A DNA stretch of 21,217 nt from Candidatus Cellulosilyticum pullistercoris (GCA_018883705.1 JAHLFQ010000065.1:1-21217), one strand, 5' to 3'; positions 1 through 7,750 are shown, counted from the stretch's first letter. The notes: generated by a model from the letters alone, not told the origin. Translations and numbers: made by a program.

Positions 1-314
1 GTATCCTTTTCACCTAAAATACGCTGCATATTAATAACATTGACGTGCTCCATGCCGATTAAATAATCATATTTTTGATAATCATCTTTCTTTAATTGAA
101 CAGCCGTTTTTCCTTCTACCGAAATGTTGTACTCTTTTAATTTTTTCCTTGTTCCATGATGGACAGGATTACCTATTTCTTCTGTACTTGTTGCTGATGA
201 AGCAATTTGAAATAAATGACTTAGCCCCCTTGTTTTTACCATATCCCTAAAAACAAACTCTGCCATAGGCGATCGACAAATATTTCCATGACATACAAAC
301 ATAACACGAAACAT
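1..314 (-). CDS. Low-molecular-weight protein tyrosine phosphatase (C-terminus beyond window)
   Basis: This is the first 104 codons of a cytosolic LMW-PTP, which removes phosphate from protein tyrosine (or arginine) residues through a cysteinyl-phosphate intermediate. The N-terminus reads MFRVMFVCHGNICRSPMAE. That contains the family P-loop C-x4-[IN]-CRS at residues 8-15, with nucleophile Cys8 and phosphate-binding Arg14. The family is usually about 150 aa, so roughly one third, including the distal catalytic Asp of the DPxP motif, lies off the left edge. The start is set by an AAGGAGA ribosome site 7-8 nt upstream of ATG 314. It lies 63 bp downstream of the 135-aa orphan on the same strand with no terminator between them, so the two could share a transcript. 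Whether it acts on tyrosine or arginine cannot be told from this fragment. Confidence 0.93.
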   Translation of the reverse strand, partial: MFRVMFVCHGNICRSPMAEFVFRDMVKTRGLSHLFQIASSATSTEEIGNPVHHGTRKKLKEYNISVEGKTAVQLKKDDYQKYDYLIGMEHVNVINMQRILGEKD

Positions 315-377
315 AAGTCTTCTCCTTTTTGATTATTGATTTACTCTCTTTTTATTTAAACGAGTTCTTTATTATTT

Positions 378-785
378 TTAGTTTTCTTTTTGCTTAATTA
401 ATTTTACAAGTAAGACACTGCCATCTGGAACTTGAAGAACGAGATTATCATCTAAAATACTAATTTCTTCAGCTGTTAATACACAATATGCTATATGAGC
501 CCCCTCTAAATGCATAGCTGAAAGTGGTATTTCTAAACTCATTGCACTAGCTGTTTTATTAAAACAACTTAAATAAGTACCTGTTTCATCTTTACTATAT
601 AATACAGCAACTTCATCTGATTCATAAAGTAGCTTTGTTTTTTTAGTAATTTCATAAGCTTTTACAATAAGCTGTTCCTTAATAGAAGGTGCTTTTTTTG
701 CATTTTCAAAGTAGTTTTCTATTTTTTCTATACTAATATGTTGATCTGATCCCCCTATTGTTTTGGGTATAACAATTTTTCTCAT
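378..785 (-). CDS. Small orphan protein resembling a free-standing alpha-amylase C-terminal beta domain
   Basis: A 135-aa soluble protein with no signal peptide or membrane segment. The first 50 residues are charged and probably helical. Residues ~55-131 have a beta-rich pattern (DEVAVLYSKDETGTYLSCFN, then LEIPLSA, a spacer, and LQVPDGSVLLVKL) that resembles the all-beta domain closing GH13 amylases and neopullulanases. In those enzymes, strands of the type 'vlaflR..g.e.vlvvvNls', '.v.l.p.s..vl' follow the catalytic barrel. No catalytic barrel is encoded next to it and no GH13 catalytic residues are present, so any enzymatic role is unlikely. The start is supported by a GGAGG site 8 nt before ATG 785. 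A possible sigma-A promoter lies 54-82 bp upstream. The fold assignment is my inference from the residue pattern; otherwise it is a hypothetical protein. Confidence 0.7.
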   Translation of the reverse strand: MRKIVIPKTIGGSDQHISIEKIENYFENAKKAPSIKEQLIVKAYEITKKTKLLYESDEVAVLYSKDETGTYLSCFNKTASAMSLEIPLSAMHLEGAHIAYCVLTAEEISILDDNLVLQVPDGSVLLVKLIKQKEN

Positions 786-838
786 AATTCTACCTCCATT
801 ATAACATTACTCTTCTCTATTTTTCTGCTATTAATCAT

Positions 839-867
839 AGTATAATCTAGATTCTTCGTAAAGTCAC
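839..867 (-). promoter_or_regulatory. Possible sigma-A promoter for the 135-aa gene
   Basis: On the minus strand, GTGACT (862-867) is followed after 17 bp by TATACT (839-844). The -10 is good and the -35 matches 4 of 6 consensus bases. It sits 54 bp before the ATG at 785. Confidence 0.4.
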
Positions 868-921
868 TTATTCTAATTTATTAGTTTATTTATTTGGATT
901 GTCTAATGTGCATTAATAGAC

Positions 922-2616
922 TTACTTAATAATAAGTCCTCGATATCTACTTAACGCACCGCAAAATTCATACTTTCTAGGCAAGGCAATATTACCAGGA
1001 TGCCCTTTATAAGGCGAGATCGCTTCTAGCCCCTTTTCTTTTATGATACCGTATAATTCGTTAGTTATCTGTTCTATGGTTTTACCTTCTTTAAATAAAT
1101 GCTCACTTGCAAATTGAAGCATCATTCCTATACACTGAGTTTGCTCTTCTGAAACAAGTTGTTCTAATCCACTTAGTTCTATATCTATCTTACCATAAGA
1201 AATAAGATTTATATTTCTTGTTTTAACCTTAGCCTGTCTATCCCATCCTTTAGCAAGAGGAATGCGAGGTGTGATTTCACCAAAGCTTGTTTCCTCTTCA
1301 ATTTCTAACTTTCTTTCACTTTGAGCAATGTCTTTAGCTTTTTGGGTTACATCAACAGGTCTATATTCATCCATCATAATAACATGGTCGGCCACATCAA
1401 AGTAATCCCCTGAGCCACCTACTACTAAAATCGTAGAAACATCTTTTTCTTTATAAAGTTGCTTTACTTTTTGTACAAACGGTGTAATAGGCTCCTTTTC
1501 TTTAGCTACAAGCTTTTGCATTCTATAGTCTCTTATCATAAAGTTTGTAGCTGAGGTATCTTCATCAATTAAAAGAAGTTTACTTCCTACTTCAAGGGCT
1601 TCTATCACATTCGTCGCTTGTGACGTACTGCCGCTCGCATTATCAGTAGAAAAATTCACGGTATCTTTACCATTAGGTAAATGATTAATAAAGCTACTAA
1701 TATTCACCTTCTTAACAAAGCGTCCATCCTCCGCACGGATTTTTACCGCATTTTCATTAGTAATGACGAATTCTCTCCCATCACCTAAGATATGATTATA
1801 TACTCCTTTTTCTAGAGCATTTAATAAAGTGGATTTTCCATGGTAGCCACCACCTACAATTAAGGTAATGCCTTTTGGGATCCCCATACCTTTAACCTTC
1901 CCTTTGTTTGGTAACTCTAGTTCTACTTCAAAATGCTTTGGACTATGAAATGGAACGCTTTGATGTACAAGTGGTTTATCAGATATGCCACTTTCTCTTG
2001 GTAAAATCGCACCATTTTCCACAAACGCCACAAGATTATGTTCTACGAGTAACTTTCTAAGTACTTGCTGGTCTACCATTAAAGCTACTTGTGCCTCTAA
2101 AGCCTTTCCATCTATATTTTTATAAATTAAAGCCTCCCTCACAACTTTAGGTAATACTTCTATAAGTAAATAACTTGCAGCCTTACCTAGTATCCTACGT
2201 CCTGCTGCCGGTAATCCAATTTCTATTCTTACTTCTAATTGATTTTCATCTATAATAACTGCACTTCTTTCAAGCATTTCTTGTCCACAATGACTAATAT
2301 AAATCAGCCCACTTTTCCCCGAACCTTTCACACTTGTGTATAATTGTTTGACTTTTTCTTCAAAGTTTCGAATGATAAAATCTGCTGTAGCTATTTGCTT
2401 TTCTTTTGTATCTACTAATTCTTTCTTGAATCCCGCTTCACTTGTCTTCATAAGAATACGTGCTCTTGAAGGTGCTGCATAGGGATCTCCTTGAATATGG
2501 TCAAGTGCCAACCTATAATATCCAAAATCATATATTCCTTTGATTTCTTTATAAGCCCCATAGCTTTTTCCATCTAATTGATTCAGTAACTGTTGTAATG
2601 CCTTACTGCTTTTCAC
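922..2616 (-). CDS. Predicted ATPase of the ABC class (COG3044 / PF09818 type)
   Basis: A 564-aa soluble ATPase with one nucleotide-binding core. Walker A is at 255-262 (GGGYHGKS), a signature-like stretch STDNASGSTSQA at 323-334, and Walker B LLLIDEDTSA at 347-356 with Asp351/Glu352. A switch-like segment VVGGSGDYFDVADHVIMMDE follows. About 250 residues precede Walker A and ~130 follow the core. This arrangement and the text around the motifs are those of the COG3044 family, which lacks transporter membrane domains. The trypanosome kRNA-editing factor MRB1590 is a structurally studied member with an RNA-binding pore, so a nucleic-acid role is possible, but the bacterial function is unknown. 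The start is a GTG at 2616 with AAGGAG 8 nt upstream; no better ATG is available. It is insulated from the purine genes by a terminator at 2723-2758. I see no clear terminator after its stop. Confidence 0.9.
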   Translation of the reverse strand: MKSSKALQQLLNQLDGKSYGAYKEIKGIYDFGYYRLALDHIQGDPYAAPSRARILMKTSEAGFKKELVDTKEKQIATADFIIRNFEEKVKQLYTSVKGSGKSGLIYISHCGQEMLERSAVIIDENQLEVRIEIGLPAAGRRILGKAASYLLIEVLPKVVREALIYKNIDGKALEAQVALMVDQQVLRKLLVEHNLVAFVENGAILPRESGISDKPLVHQSVPFHSPKHFEVELELPNKGKVKGMGIPKGITLIVGGGYHGKSTLLNALEKGVYNHILGDGREFVITNENAVKIRAEDGRFVKKVNISSFINHLPNGKDTVNFSTDNASGSTSQATNVIEALEVGSKLLLIDEDTSATNFMIRDYRMQKLVAKEKEPITPFVQKVKQLYKEKDVSTILVVGGSGDYFDVADHVIMMDEYRPVDVTQKAKDIAQSERKLEIEEETSFGEITPRIPLAKGWDRQAKVKTRNINLISYGKIDIELSGLEQLVSEEQTQCIGMMLQFASEHLFKEGKTIEQITNELYGIIKEKGLEAISPYKGHPGNIALPRKYEFCGALSRYRGLIIK

Positions 2617-2722
2617 CTTATTTTCTCCTTTTTAGCCTTTATCATCACTGTCTATTTCTACACATCTCTTCTTTTTAAGTATATCCCTATTTTAATAAAA
2701 TAAAAAGTTCTTTTACACACCA

Positions 2723-2758
2723 AAATAGCCCAAAAGCACTTAACCTTTTGGGCTATTT
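2723..2758 (-). terminator. Intrinsic terminator of the purine operon
   Basis: A perfect 14-bp inverted repeat, AAATAGCCCAAAAG / CTTTTGGGCTATTT, with an 8-nt loop, lies 23 bp after the formyltransferase stop codon. The minus-strand U run is short (UUUU); the plus side is also T-rich, so it may work in both directions. Confidence 0.85.
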
Positions 2759-2781
2759 CTTTTCTTTTATTTGCTTTATTT

Positions 2782-3957
2782 TTAGTGATGGAATAAACGA
2801 ATACCTGTAAAACACATGACTACATCATGCTTGTTACAACTATCAATTACATCTTGATCACGAACTGAGCCGCCTGGCTGCGCGATGTACTTTACACCAC
2901 TTTTGCATGCTCTTTCGATATTATCAGTAAATGGGAAGAAAGCATCTGAACCAAGTGCCACATTTTGCATCTTGTCAAGCCAAGCTCTCTTTTCTTCTTT
3001 AGTAAAGACAGCTGGTTTTACTTTAAAGACTTTTTCCCACTCACCATCTTTAAGAATATCCATATAATCCTCTCCAATATAGAGGTCAATCGCATTGTCA
3101 CGGTCAGGGCGGCGAATATCATCTACGAACTCAAGTCCAAGTACTTGTGGCGATTGACGAAGAAACCAATTATCTGCTTTACTTCCTGCAAGTCTTGTAC
3201 AGTGAATTCTTGATTGTTGTCCTGCACCAATTCCGATTGCTTGCCCGCCTTTAGCAAAACATACAGAGTTTGATTGTGTGTATTTTAAAGTGATTAATGA
3301 AATTATAAGGTCAATCTTAGCTTCTTCTGGAATCTCTTTATTTTCTGTTACCACATGATTAATAAAAGCCTCATCAATCAATAACTCATTACGACCTTGC
3401 TCAAAAGTAATACCAAACACTTCCTTATGCTCGATAGGGTTAGGTACATAATTAGGATCAATTTGGATAATATTATAATTCCCTCTTTTTTTAGCTTTTA
3501 AAATTTCTAATGCTTCTGGTTCATAACCAGGTGCAATAATCCCATCTGAAACTTCTCTTGAAATAACCTTAGCTGTACATACATCACATACATCTGATAA
3601 AGCAATGAAATCACCGAAAGATGACATTCTATCAGCCCCTCTAGCCCTTGCATAAGCACTTGCAAGAGGAGAAAGTTCTCCTAAATCCTCTACCCAATAA
3701 ATTTTACGTTCTACTTCACTTAAGATACGCCCTACTGCTGCTCCTGCTGGTGAAACATGCTTAAATGATGTGGCTGCTGGAAGATTTGTTGACTGTTTTA
3801 ATTCTCTAACTAATTGCCAGCCATTAAAAGCATCTAGAAAATTAATATAACCTGGCTTTCCATTAAGTACCTTAATAGGCAGGTCACCTTCTGCGCTAAA
3901 AATTCTTGATGGTTTTTGATTAGGGTTACATCCATATTTTAATTCTAACTCTTTCAC
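2782..3957 (-). CDS. Phosphoribosylaminoimidazolecarboxamide (AICAR) formyltransferase, stand-alone
   Basis: This 391-aa enzyme transfers a formyl group from 10-formyl-tetrahydrofolate to AICAR to give FAICAR, the penultimate step of IMP synthesis. It corresponds to the transformylase half of bifunctional PurH, without the N-terminal cyclohydrolase domain. Visible signatures are YGCNPNQKPS (8-17), the catalytic Lys66-His67 in SFKHVSPAGAAVG, the YTQSNSVCFAKGGQAIGIGAGQQSR block near residue 230 (cited here only by its ends), and a C-terminal SDAFFPFTDNIERACKSG / QPGGSVRDQDVID region. Start is GTG 3957 with GGAGGG 7 nt upstream. It follows purO by 77 bp on the same strand, ends at a strong terminator, and so forms a two-gene operon controlled by the upstream ZTP riboswitch. 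That context fits, because ZTP is made when 10-formyl-THF, the cosubstrate of this enzyme, is short. Confidence 0.95.
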   Translation of the reverse strand: MKELELKYGCNPNQKPSRIFSAEGDLPIKVLNGKPGYINFLDAFNGWQLVRELKQSTNLPAATSFKHVSPAGAAVGRILSEVERKIYWVEDLGELSPLASAYARARGADRMSSFGDFIALSDVCDVCTAKVISREVSDGIIAPGYEPEALEILKAKKRGNYNIIQIDPNYVPNPIEHKEVFGITFEQGRNELLIDEAFINHVVTENKEIPEEAKIDLIISLITLKYTQSNSVCFAKGGQAIGIGAGQQSRIHCTRLAGSKADNWFLRQSPQVLGLEFVDDIRRPDRDNAIDLYIGEDYMDILKDGEWEKVFKVKPAVFTKEEKRAWLDKMQNVALGSDAFFPFTDNIERACKSGVKYIAQPGGSVRDQDVIDSCNKHDVVMCFTGIRLFHH

Positions 3958-4034
3958 TTATAATCCCTCCATTTATTCATCGTCACTTCTTTTACACTTA
4001 ACCGCACATTCATTTTATTTAGGTTGATATCTAC

Positions 4035-4742
4035 CTATTTGTTTTTGTTTACAATACGTGTTTCATATTTTCCCGTTTCAATTTCAATATATCTTACAAA
4101 TAAAGCTACCTTATTCTCTTCATTTAAACTACTCCATAATAGATTGGTAAATCCATCGATATCATCTGGAATAGCCACTCGTTTAGGTTCACCTTCAAAA
4201 CTTGGTAATGGATTTTCATTACATTTATAAGTATGAATAAAGCGACCTTCACCTGCTTTAGCATGATCATATGTAAACGTATAACGATTACAGCACTTGG
4301 GATCTTTGTTATCACTTTTTAAAATAGACATGGCATAATCATATTTACCATCTTCAATATGTATCAGTCCTGAAATTCTTGGCGTATAGTTTGGTGCATC
4401 TGGTTCAAATGTTCTTGTTGCAAGCGCCCTTTCGAAGGTTTGCCCCTTACTCATTAATTCATAGATTGTATCTGTTTGATCACCGTTTGTTACAATTGTT
4501 TGATTTCCAAGTACTCTAACAGGTGCATAAATGATTAAACTTGGATCAGTTAACTTTGAAGGGTCAAAAGCTTGTGTACGAATGCCTTCTCCTTCTTGCA
4601 CAAATATACGGTTTCTACTATTTTCACTTCTTCCCATAATGAAATAGGCTGTTACAGCATGCTTACCATCTTTTGATCTTCCAATGACAATCCCTCTTCC
4701 CGGATATGGATTTGCTTTTAATTCGTTTTCTAATGTGATCAT
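4035..4742 (-). CDS. purO: IMP cyclohydrolase, PurO (archaeal-type) family
   Basis: A 235-aa cyclohydrolase that closes FAICAR to IMP, the last step of de novo purine synthesis. It belongs to the PurO fold first known from archaea (PF07826), not to the PurH cyclohydrolase domain. The N-terminal block NPYPGRGIVIGRS (11-23) followed by YFIMGRSENSRNR (33-45) is characteristic, as is the internal NYTPRISGLI segment. The reading frame is open to an ATG at 4772, but AAAAAGGAG sits 7 nt before ATG 4742, so I take 4742; the longer start has no site at a useful distance. It is first in the operon and its product acts directly after that of the next gene. Transcription appears to pass through the ZTP riboswitch and terminator at 4868-4974. 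Confidence 0.92.
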   Translation of the reverse strand: MITLENELKANPYPGRGIVIGRSKDGKHAVTAYFIMGRSENSRNRIFVQEGEGIRTQAFDPSKLTDPSLIIYAPVRVLGNQTIVTNGDQTDTIYELMSKGQTFERALATRTFEPDAPNYTPRISGLIHIEDGKYDYAMSILKSDNKDPKCCNRYTFTYDHAKAGEGRFIHTYKCNENPLPSFEGEPKRVAIPDDIDGFTNLLWSSLNEENKVALFVRYIEIETGKYETRIVNKNK

Positions 4743-4867
4743 CTTCATTCTCCTTTTTAGCTCTCTCTCCATATTTCTTTTATTAGGGGGCTTTGCTTTC
4801 TAATACGCTTAGCTCTTACGCCTTAGATTAACTTTTTTCTCAAGCAATATTTTAATTTTTGCAAACG

Positions 4868-4920
4868 AAAAAGCCGATCACCTGGGTTCCCTAAAACTTT
4901 GGGTGCCCAGGCGGTCGGCT
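4868..4920 (-). terminator. Riboswitch-controlled intrinsic terminator before purO
   Basis: The minus-strand RNA forms AGCCGA-CCG-CCUGGG paired with CCCAGG-UGA-UCGGCU, followed by UUUUU. The outer and inner helices (6 bp each) are perfect, with a partly paired 3-nt interior. The 5' arm contains the CCGCCUGGGCA motif of the ZTP aptamer, so ligand-bound aptamer and terminator compete for the same bases: an ON switch by antitermination. Confidence 0.9.
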
Positions 4921-4974
4921 TCTAATTCTTCTGTACTCCCTGTGGGTACTCCCACTTATCCGCCAGTCATACAG
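4904..4974 (-). promoter_or_regulatory. ZTP riboswitch (pfl motif) upstream of purO
   Basis: Read on the minus strand, the element starts with the P1 arm CUGUA (4970-4974), then GACUGGCG, a P2 hairpin GUGGG-AGUA-CCCAC, the AGGGAG strand, and the closing P1 arm UACAG (4931-4935). A short linker leads to the conserved CCGCCUGGGCA (4904-4914). This is the order and sequence of the pfl/ZTP aptamer, which binds the folate-stress signals ZTP and ZMP (ZMP is AICAR monophosphate). It fits its target: the operon encodes the enzyme that consumes AICAR together with 10-formyl-THF. The next downstream structure is the overlapping terminator at 4868-4920. Confidence 0.93.
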
Positions 4975-4985
4975 ATCCTAAATTT

Positions 4986-5014
4986 AAAATACACTATTTT
5001 AAAACTTATTTCAA
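4986..5014 (-). promoter_or_regulatory. Promoter of the riboswitch-purO operon
   Basis: Minus strand TTGAAA (5009-5014), a 17-bp spacer, then TATTTT (4986-4991). This would start the RNA just upstream of the first aptamer helix. The 4743-5164 interval holds only this promoter, the riboswitch/terminator, and the divergent MarR promoter with its operators. Confidence 0.6.
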
Positions 5015-5070
5015 GCATAAATAGATAAAATAATAAACATTTACAACAATACCTGAATAGTCTGTTTTAT

Positions 5071-5099
5071 TTGACATTAATATTACTATATAGTAATAT
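5071..5099 (+). promoter_or_regulatory. Promoter of the marR-MATE operon
   Basis: A consensus TTGACA (5071-5076) is followed after exactly 17 bp by TAATAT (5094-5099). A perfect TATAAT also occurs at 5117-5122, but without a -35 at the right distance. The palindromic operator overlaps the spacer and the -10. Confidence 0.65.
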
Positions 5100-5100
5100 T
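5079..5100. promoter_or_regulatory. Palindromic operator, probably for the adjacent MarR repressor
   Basis: A perfect 22-bp palindrome with half-site AATATTACTAT covers the spacer and -10 of the promoter at 5071-5099. An imperfect second copy sits at 5111-5126: it repeats TATTACTATA and 6 of 8 opposing positions pair. Binding at the first site would block RNA polymerase. Autoregulation by MarR is inferred from position; the binding itself is not shown. Confidence 0.65.
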
Positions 5101-5164
5101 CTATATGGCATATTACTATAATGATACTTAAAAGATTAAACATTTTAAAAAGGAGGTGCTCTCA

Positions 5165-5614
5165 ATGCAAAAGATGCCTGTAGGCCTTGTCATGGTTCAA
5201 ATCAAACAGTTACAAAGTAGAATTATTGAGAAACTTCTAAAAGAAACATTAGGCGAAGCTTCTATTAATAGCGCTCAAATTAATATTATGTACCAACTCT
5301 GGAACGAAGATAATATTACAATTAGTGAGCTTAGCAAAAGAACTCAGCTTGCTAATACCTCACTTACTACCATGCTGGAGCGCTTAGAAGCTCAAGGTCA
5401 AATCTTACGTTGTCGCAATGATAAGAATCGCCGTGAAATCCGTATTCAGCTCACAGAGCATGCCAGAAGCCTTCAGGAAAATACTCTAGAAATTCTCACA
5501 GCCATGCATAGTATTAATTTTAACGGCTTTACTTTGGAAGAAGAAAAGCAAATGTATGATTTCTTAAATCGTATGAAAAGTAATTTAGAAACCTATTCCT
5601 CACTTCAGAAGTAA
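5165..5614 (+). CDS. MarR family transcriptional regulator
   Basis: A 149-aa winged-helix regulator of the MarR family, which acts as a dimer that usually represses a neighbouring efflux gene until a small ligand releases it. The recognition region reads ISELSKRTQLANTSLTTMLE, followed by LEAQGQILRC and the beta-wing with DKNRREIRIQLTEHA, the family's typical charged wing. N- and C-terminal helices for dimerisation flank it. The frame extends to a GTG at 5156, but that codon lies inside the AGGAGG; ATG 5165 has the site at 8 nt and is the better start. It is 50 bp ahead of a MATE pump on the same strand with no terminator between. The palindromes in its own promoter suggest autorepression and control of the pump. 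The arrangement recalls staphylococcal mepR-mepA. Confidence 0.93.
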   Translation: MQKMPVGLVMVQIKQLQSRIIEKLLKETLGEASINSAQINIMYQLWNEDNITISELSKRTQLANTSLTTMLERLEAQGQILRCRNDKNRREIRIQLTEHARSLQENTLEILTAMHSINFNGFTLEEEKQMYDFLNRMKSNLETYSSLQK

Positions 5615-5664
5615 CTTTCTATTACCTATTATTTTAATTTAATCAAACTGAAAGGATAGTAAAT

Positions 5665-7017
5665 ATGAGTACAAATAATGATGAAAAATTAGGTACTGCT
5701 CCTTTAGGAACCTTAGTTGTTAGTATGGCAATTCCAGCTGTTATTGCACAACTTGTTAATGTTTTATATAACATTGTAGATAGAATTTATATTGGACGTA
5801 TTCCAGAAATAGGTACAACTGCTTTAACAGGTCTTGGCGTCTGTTTCCCTATTTTAATGTTAATTACTGCCTTTAGTGCCTTTGTTGGTTCTGGAGGTGC
5901 ACCGCTTGCTTCTATTCAACTCGGAAAAGGAAATAGAGCACAAGCTGAAAAGATATTAGGTAATGGTGTCACTATTTTAATTACATTCTCCATTATCTTA
6001 ACCACTGTTTTCATGATTTTTAAAGAACCTCTTCTTTTTGCTTTCGGAGCAAGTGATGATACCATTGTTTATGCTTTGGACTATTTAACCATCTATTTAT
6101 GTGGTACGATCTTCGTGCAGGCTGCTGTTGGTCTTAATACATTTATTACCTGTCAAGGTCAAGCTAAAATTGCCATGTTTTCAGTCCTTATTGGTGCTGT
6201 TATAAATATTGTTCTAGACCCTATCTTTATATTTACTTTTGGAATGGGGGTAAAAGGTGCTGCTATAGCTACTGTTATTTCTCAAACATGTAGTGCGTTA
6301 TGGGTCGTTCTATATTTATTTTCCAAGAAATCAAGTATTCGTATCAAGGTTTGTAATTTAAAACCTGACTGGAAGATTATCGGTAGCATTGCTGCACTTG
6401 GCGTCTCTCCTTTTGTAATGCAAGCAACTGAAAGTCTTATTAACATTGTATTTAATAGTGGTCTTCAACGATATGGTGGTGACTTATACGTAGGTTCTAT
6501 GACTATTTTACAAAGTGTGATGCAACTCTTTGTTATGCCCGTTCAAGGCATTACGACTGGTACACAACCTATTATTAGCTATAACTATGGTGCCAAAAAT
6601 CATGCCAGAGTTAAACAAACCTTTAAATATACTCTATGCCTTGCTTTTACTGTAACTTGTCTTTGTACATTAGCTTCATTTGCATTCCCTGCAGTCTTTG
6701 CTAAAATGTTTACTACCCAGCCAGAACTTATTGAGCTGATTAAAAAGGTAATGCCTATTTTCATGGGTGGTATTTGGATATTTGGTATTCAAATGGCTTG
6801 CCAATCTGCTTTTATGGGTATGGGTCAGGCAAAGATTTCACTCTTCCTTGCTTTACTTCGAAAAGTGATTCTTTTAATTCCACTTGCTCTCATACTTCCA
6901 AGATTCTTTGGCGTTATGGGTATCTACTACGCTGAGCCTGCTGCCGATATTCTTGCAGCTCTTACTACTGGTACACTATTTGTCCTCAACTTTAAGAAAA
7001 TCTTAGAAAAAGCTTAA
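5665..7017 (+). CDS. MATE family efflux transporter (MepA-like)
   Basis: A 450-aa inner-membrane drug/cation antiporter with about 12 hydrophobic segments in two homologous halves. The N-terminus (LGTLVVSMAIPAVIAQLVN, then VDRIYIGRIP) has the opening helix and the 'D.iyvGr' turn typical of the MepA branch. The second half shows GITTGTQPIISYNYGAKN, its counterpart of the first-half GSGGAPLASIQLGKGN. Length is normal for the family. An AAAGGA site lies 8 nt before the ATG. It is the second gene of the marR operon and is closed by a strong bidirectional terminator at 7034-7085. The substrate cannot be read from sequence; control by the MarR protein is inferred from the operator and co-orientation. 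Confidence 0.94.
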   Translation: MSTNNDEKLGTAPLGTLVVSMAIPAVIAQLVNVLYNIVDRIYIGRIPEIGTTALTGLGVCFPILMLITAFSAFVGSGGAPLASIQLGKGNRAQAEKILGNGVTILITFSIILTTVFMIFKEPLLFAFGASDDTIVYALDYLTIYLCGTIFVQAAVGLNTFITCQGQAKIAMFSVLIGAVINIVLDPIFIFTFGMGVKGAAIATVISQTCSALWVVLYLFSKKSSIRIKVCNLKPDWKIIGSIAALGVSPFVMQATESLINIVFNSGLQRYGGDLYVGSMTILQSVMQLFVMPVQGITTGTQPIISYNYGAKNHARVKQTFKYTLCLAFTVTCLCTLASFAFPAVFAKMFTTQPELIELIKKVMPIFMGGIWIFGIQMACQSAFMGMGQAKISLFLALLRKVILLIPLALILPRFFGVMGIYYAEPAADILAALTTGTLFVLNFKKILEKA

Positions 7018-7033
7018 ACCAAAAAATAACAAT

Positions 7034-7085
7034 AAAAAGGTGTTTGTAGGATAGCCCTGAGGGCTCATCCTATAAACACCTTTTT
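7034..7085. terminator. Bidirectional terminator between convergent MATE and DUF1275 genes
   Basis: A long stem AAAAAGGTGTTTGTAGGAT / ATCCTATAAACACCTTTTT (one mismatch) is topped by AGCCC-TGA-GGGCT. It has A and T runs on both sides, so it can stop transcription from either strand. Confidence 0.92.
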
Positions 7086-7087
7086 GA

Positions 7088-7750
7088 CTACTTCTTTTTA
7101 ATAAACATGATACCCAGTGCAATGCTAAGTAGGATGCAGCATACCAAGACAGCATAGGTAGCTAATCCATTCGTAAACCATACACCTAATGCAGCTCCTA
7201 GGATAAAGAATATAATAATACCATAATATTGCATGCCTCTATTTAGTAAAGTTCTTTCCTTGGTCTGGCTATATCTAATCATATGTTCTGTTCCACTTCT
7301 TAAATTTCCTGTACACATAGTCGTAGTAGCAACATTTCCATTAATTTTTCTAAAGCTTTGTACTTGCATTGAACACACTAAAGAAACCAGTACATTAGCA
7401 ATCATATTCCACTTTCCTGCTGGAATAAGTGCCACACTCATTAATACCATTATTTCTACAGCAACTACAATTTGTCGCCAATGTACATTGGTTCTTTCTT
7501 TATATTTCTTTTTGACAGCTTCTGTTATAATAATTCCTAATACAAATGCCATAATAGGTATGAGATAATAGCTCGCCTCAATAAAGTTCCCCTCTGCAAG
7601 ATTCATCCCTAATAAGACAATATTTCCAGTTTGTGCATTGGCAAATACATGCCCTCTTGCTAGATAAGTATATGCATCTAGAAACCCTCCTGCCATAGCT
7701 AGAATACTTCCTAGTAAAAAAGTATCTGACATTTGACTTTTACTTTCCAT
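7088..7750 (-). CDS. DUF1275 (YoaK-like) membrane protein
   Basis: A 220-aa integral membrane protein with about six hydrophobic segments. The opening LLGSILAMAGGFLDAYTYLA (10-29) and the following GHVFANAQTGNIVLLGMNLA segment are the diagnostic DUF1275 blocks. A second conserved portion is SFRKINGNVATTTMCTGNLR. Molecular function is not established for this family; members are widespread in bacteria, and a transport or sensing role is only assumed. Start ATG 7750 has GGAG 8 nt upstream. It converges on the MATE gene and follows the chemoreceptor gene on the same strand by 70 bp; that gap contains a TATAAT at about the right distance for its own promoter, but no clear -35. Confidence 0.9.
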   Translation of the reverse strand: MESKSQMSDTFLLGSILAMAGGFLDAYTYLARGHVFANAQTGNIVLLGMNLAEGNFIEASYYLIPIMAFVLGIIITEAVKKKYKERTNVHWRQIVVAVEIMVLMSVALIPAGKWNMIANVLVSLVCSMQVQSFRKINGNVATTTMCTGNLRSGTEHMIRYSQTKERTLLNRGMQYYGIIIFFILGAALGVWFTNGLATYAVLVCCILLSIALGIMFIKKK

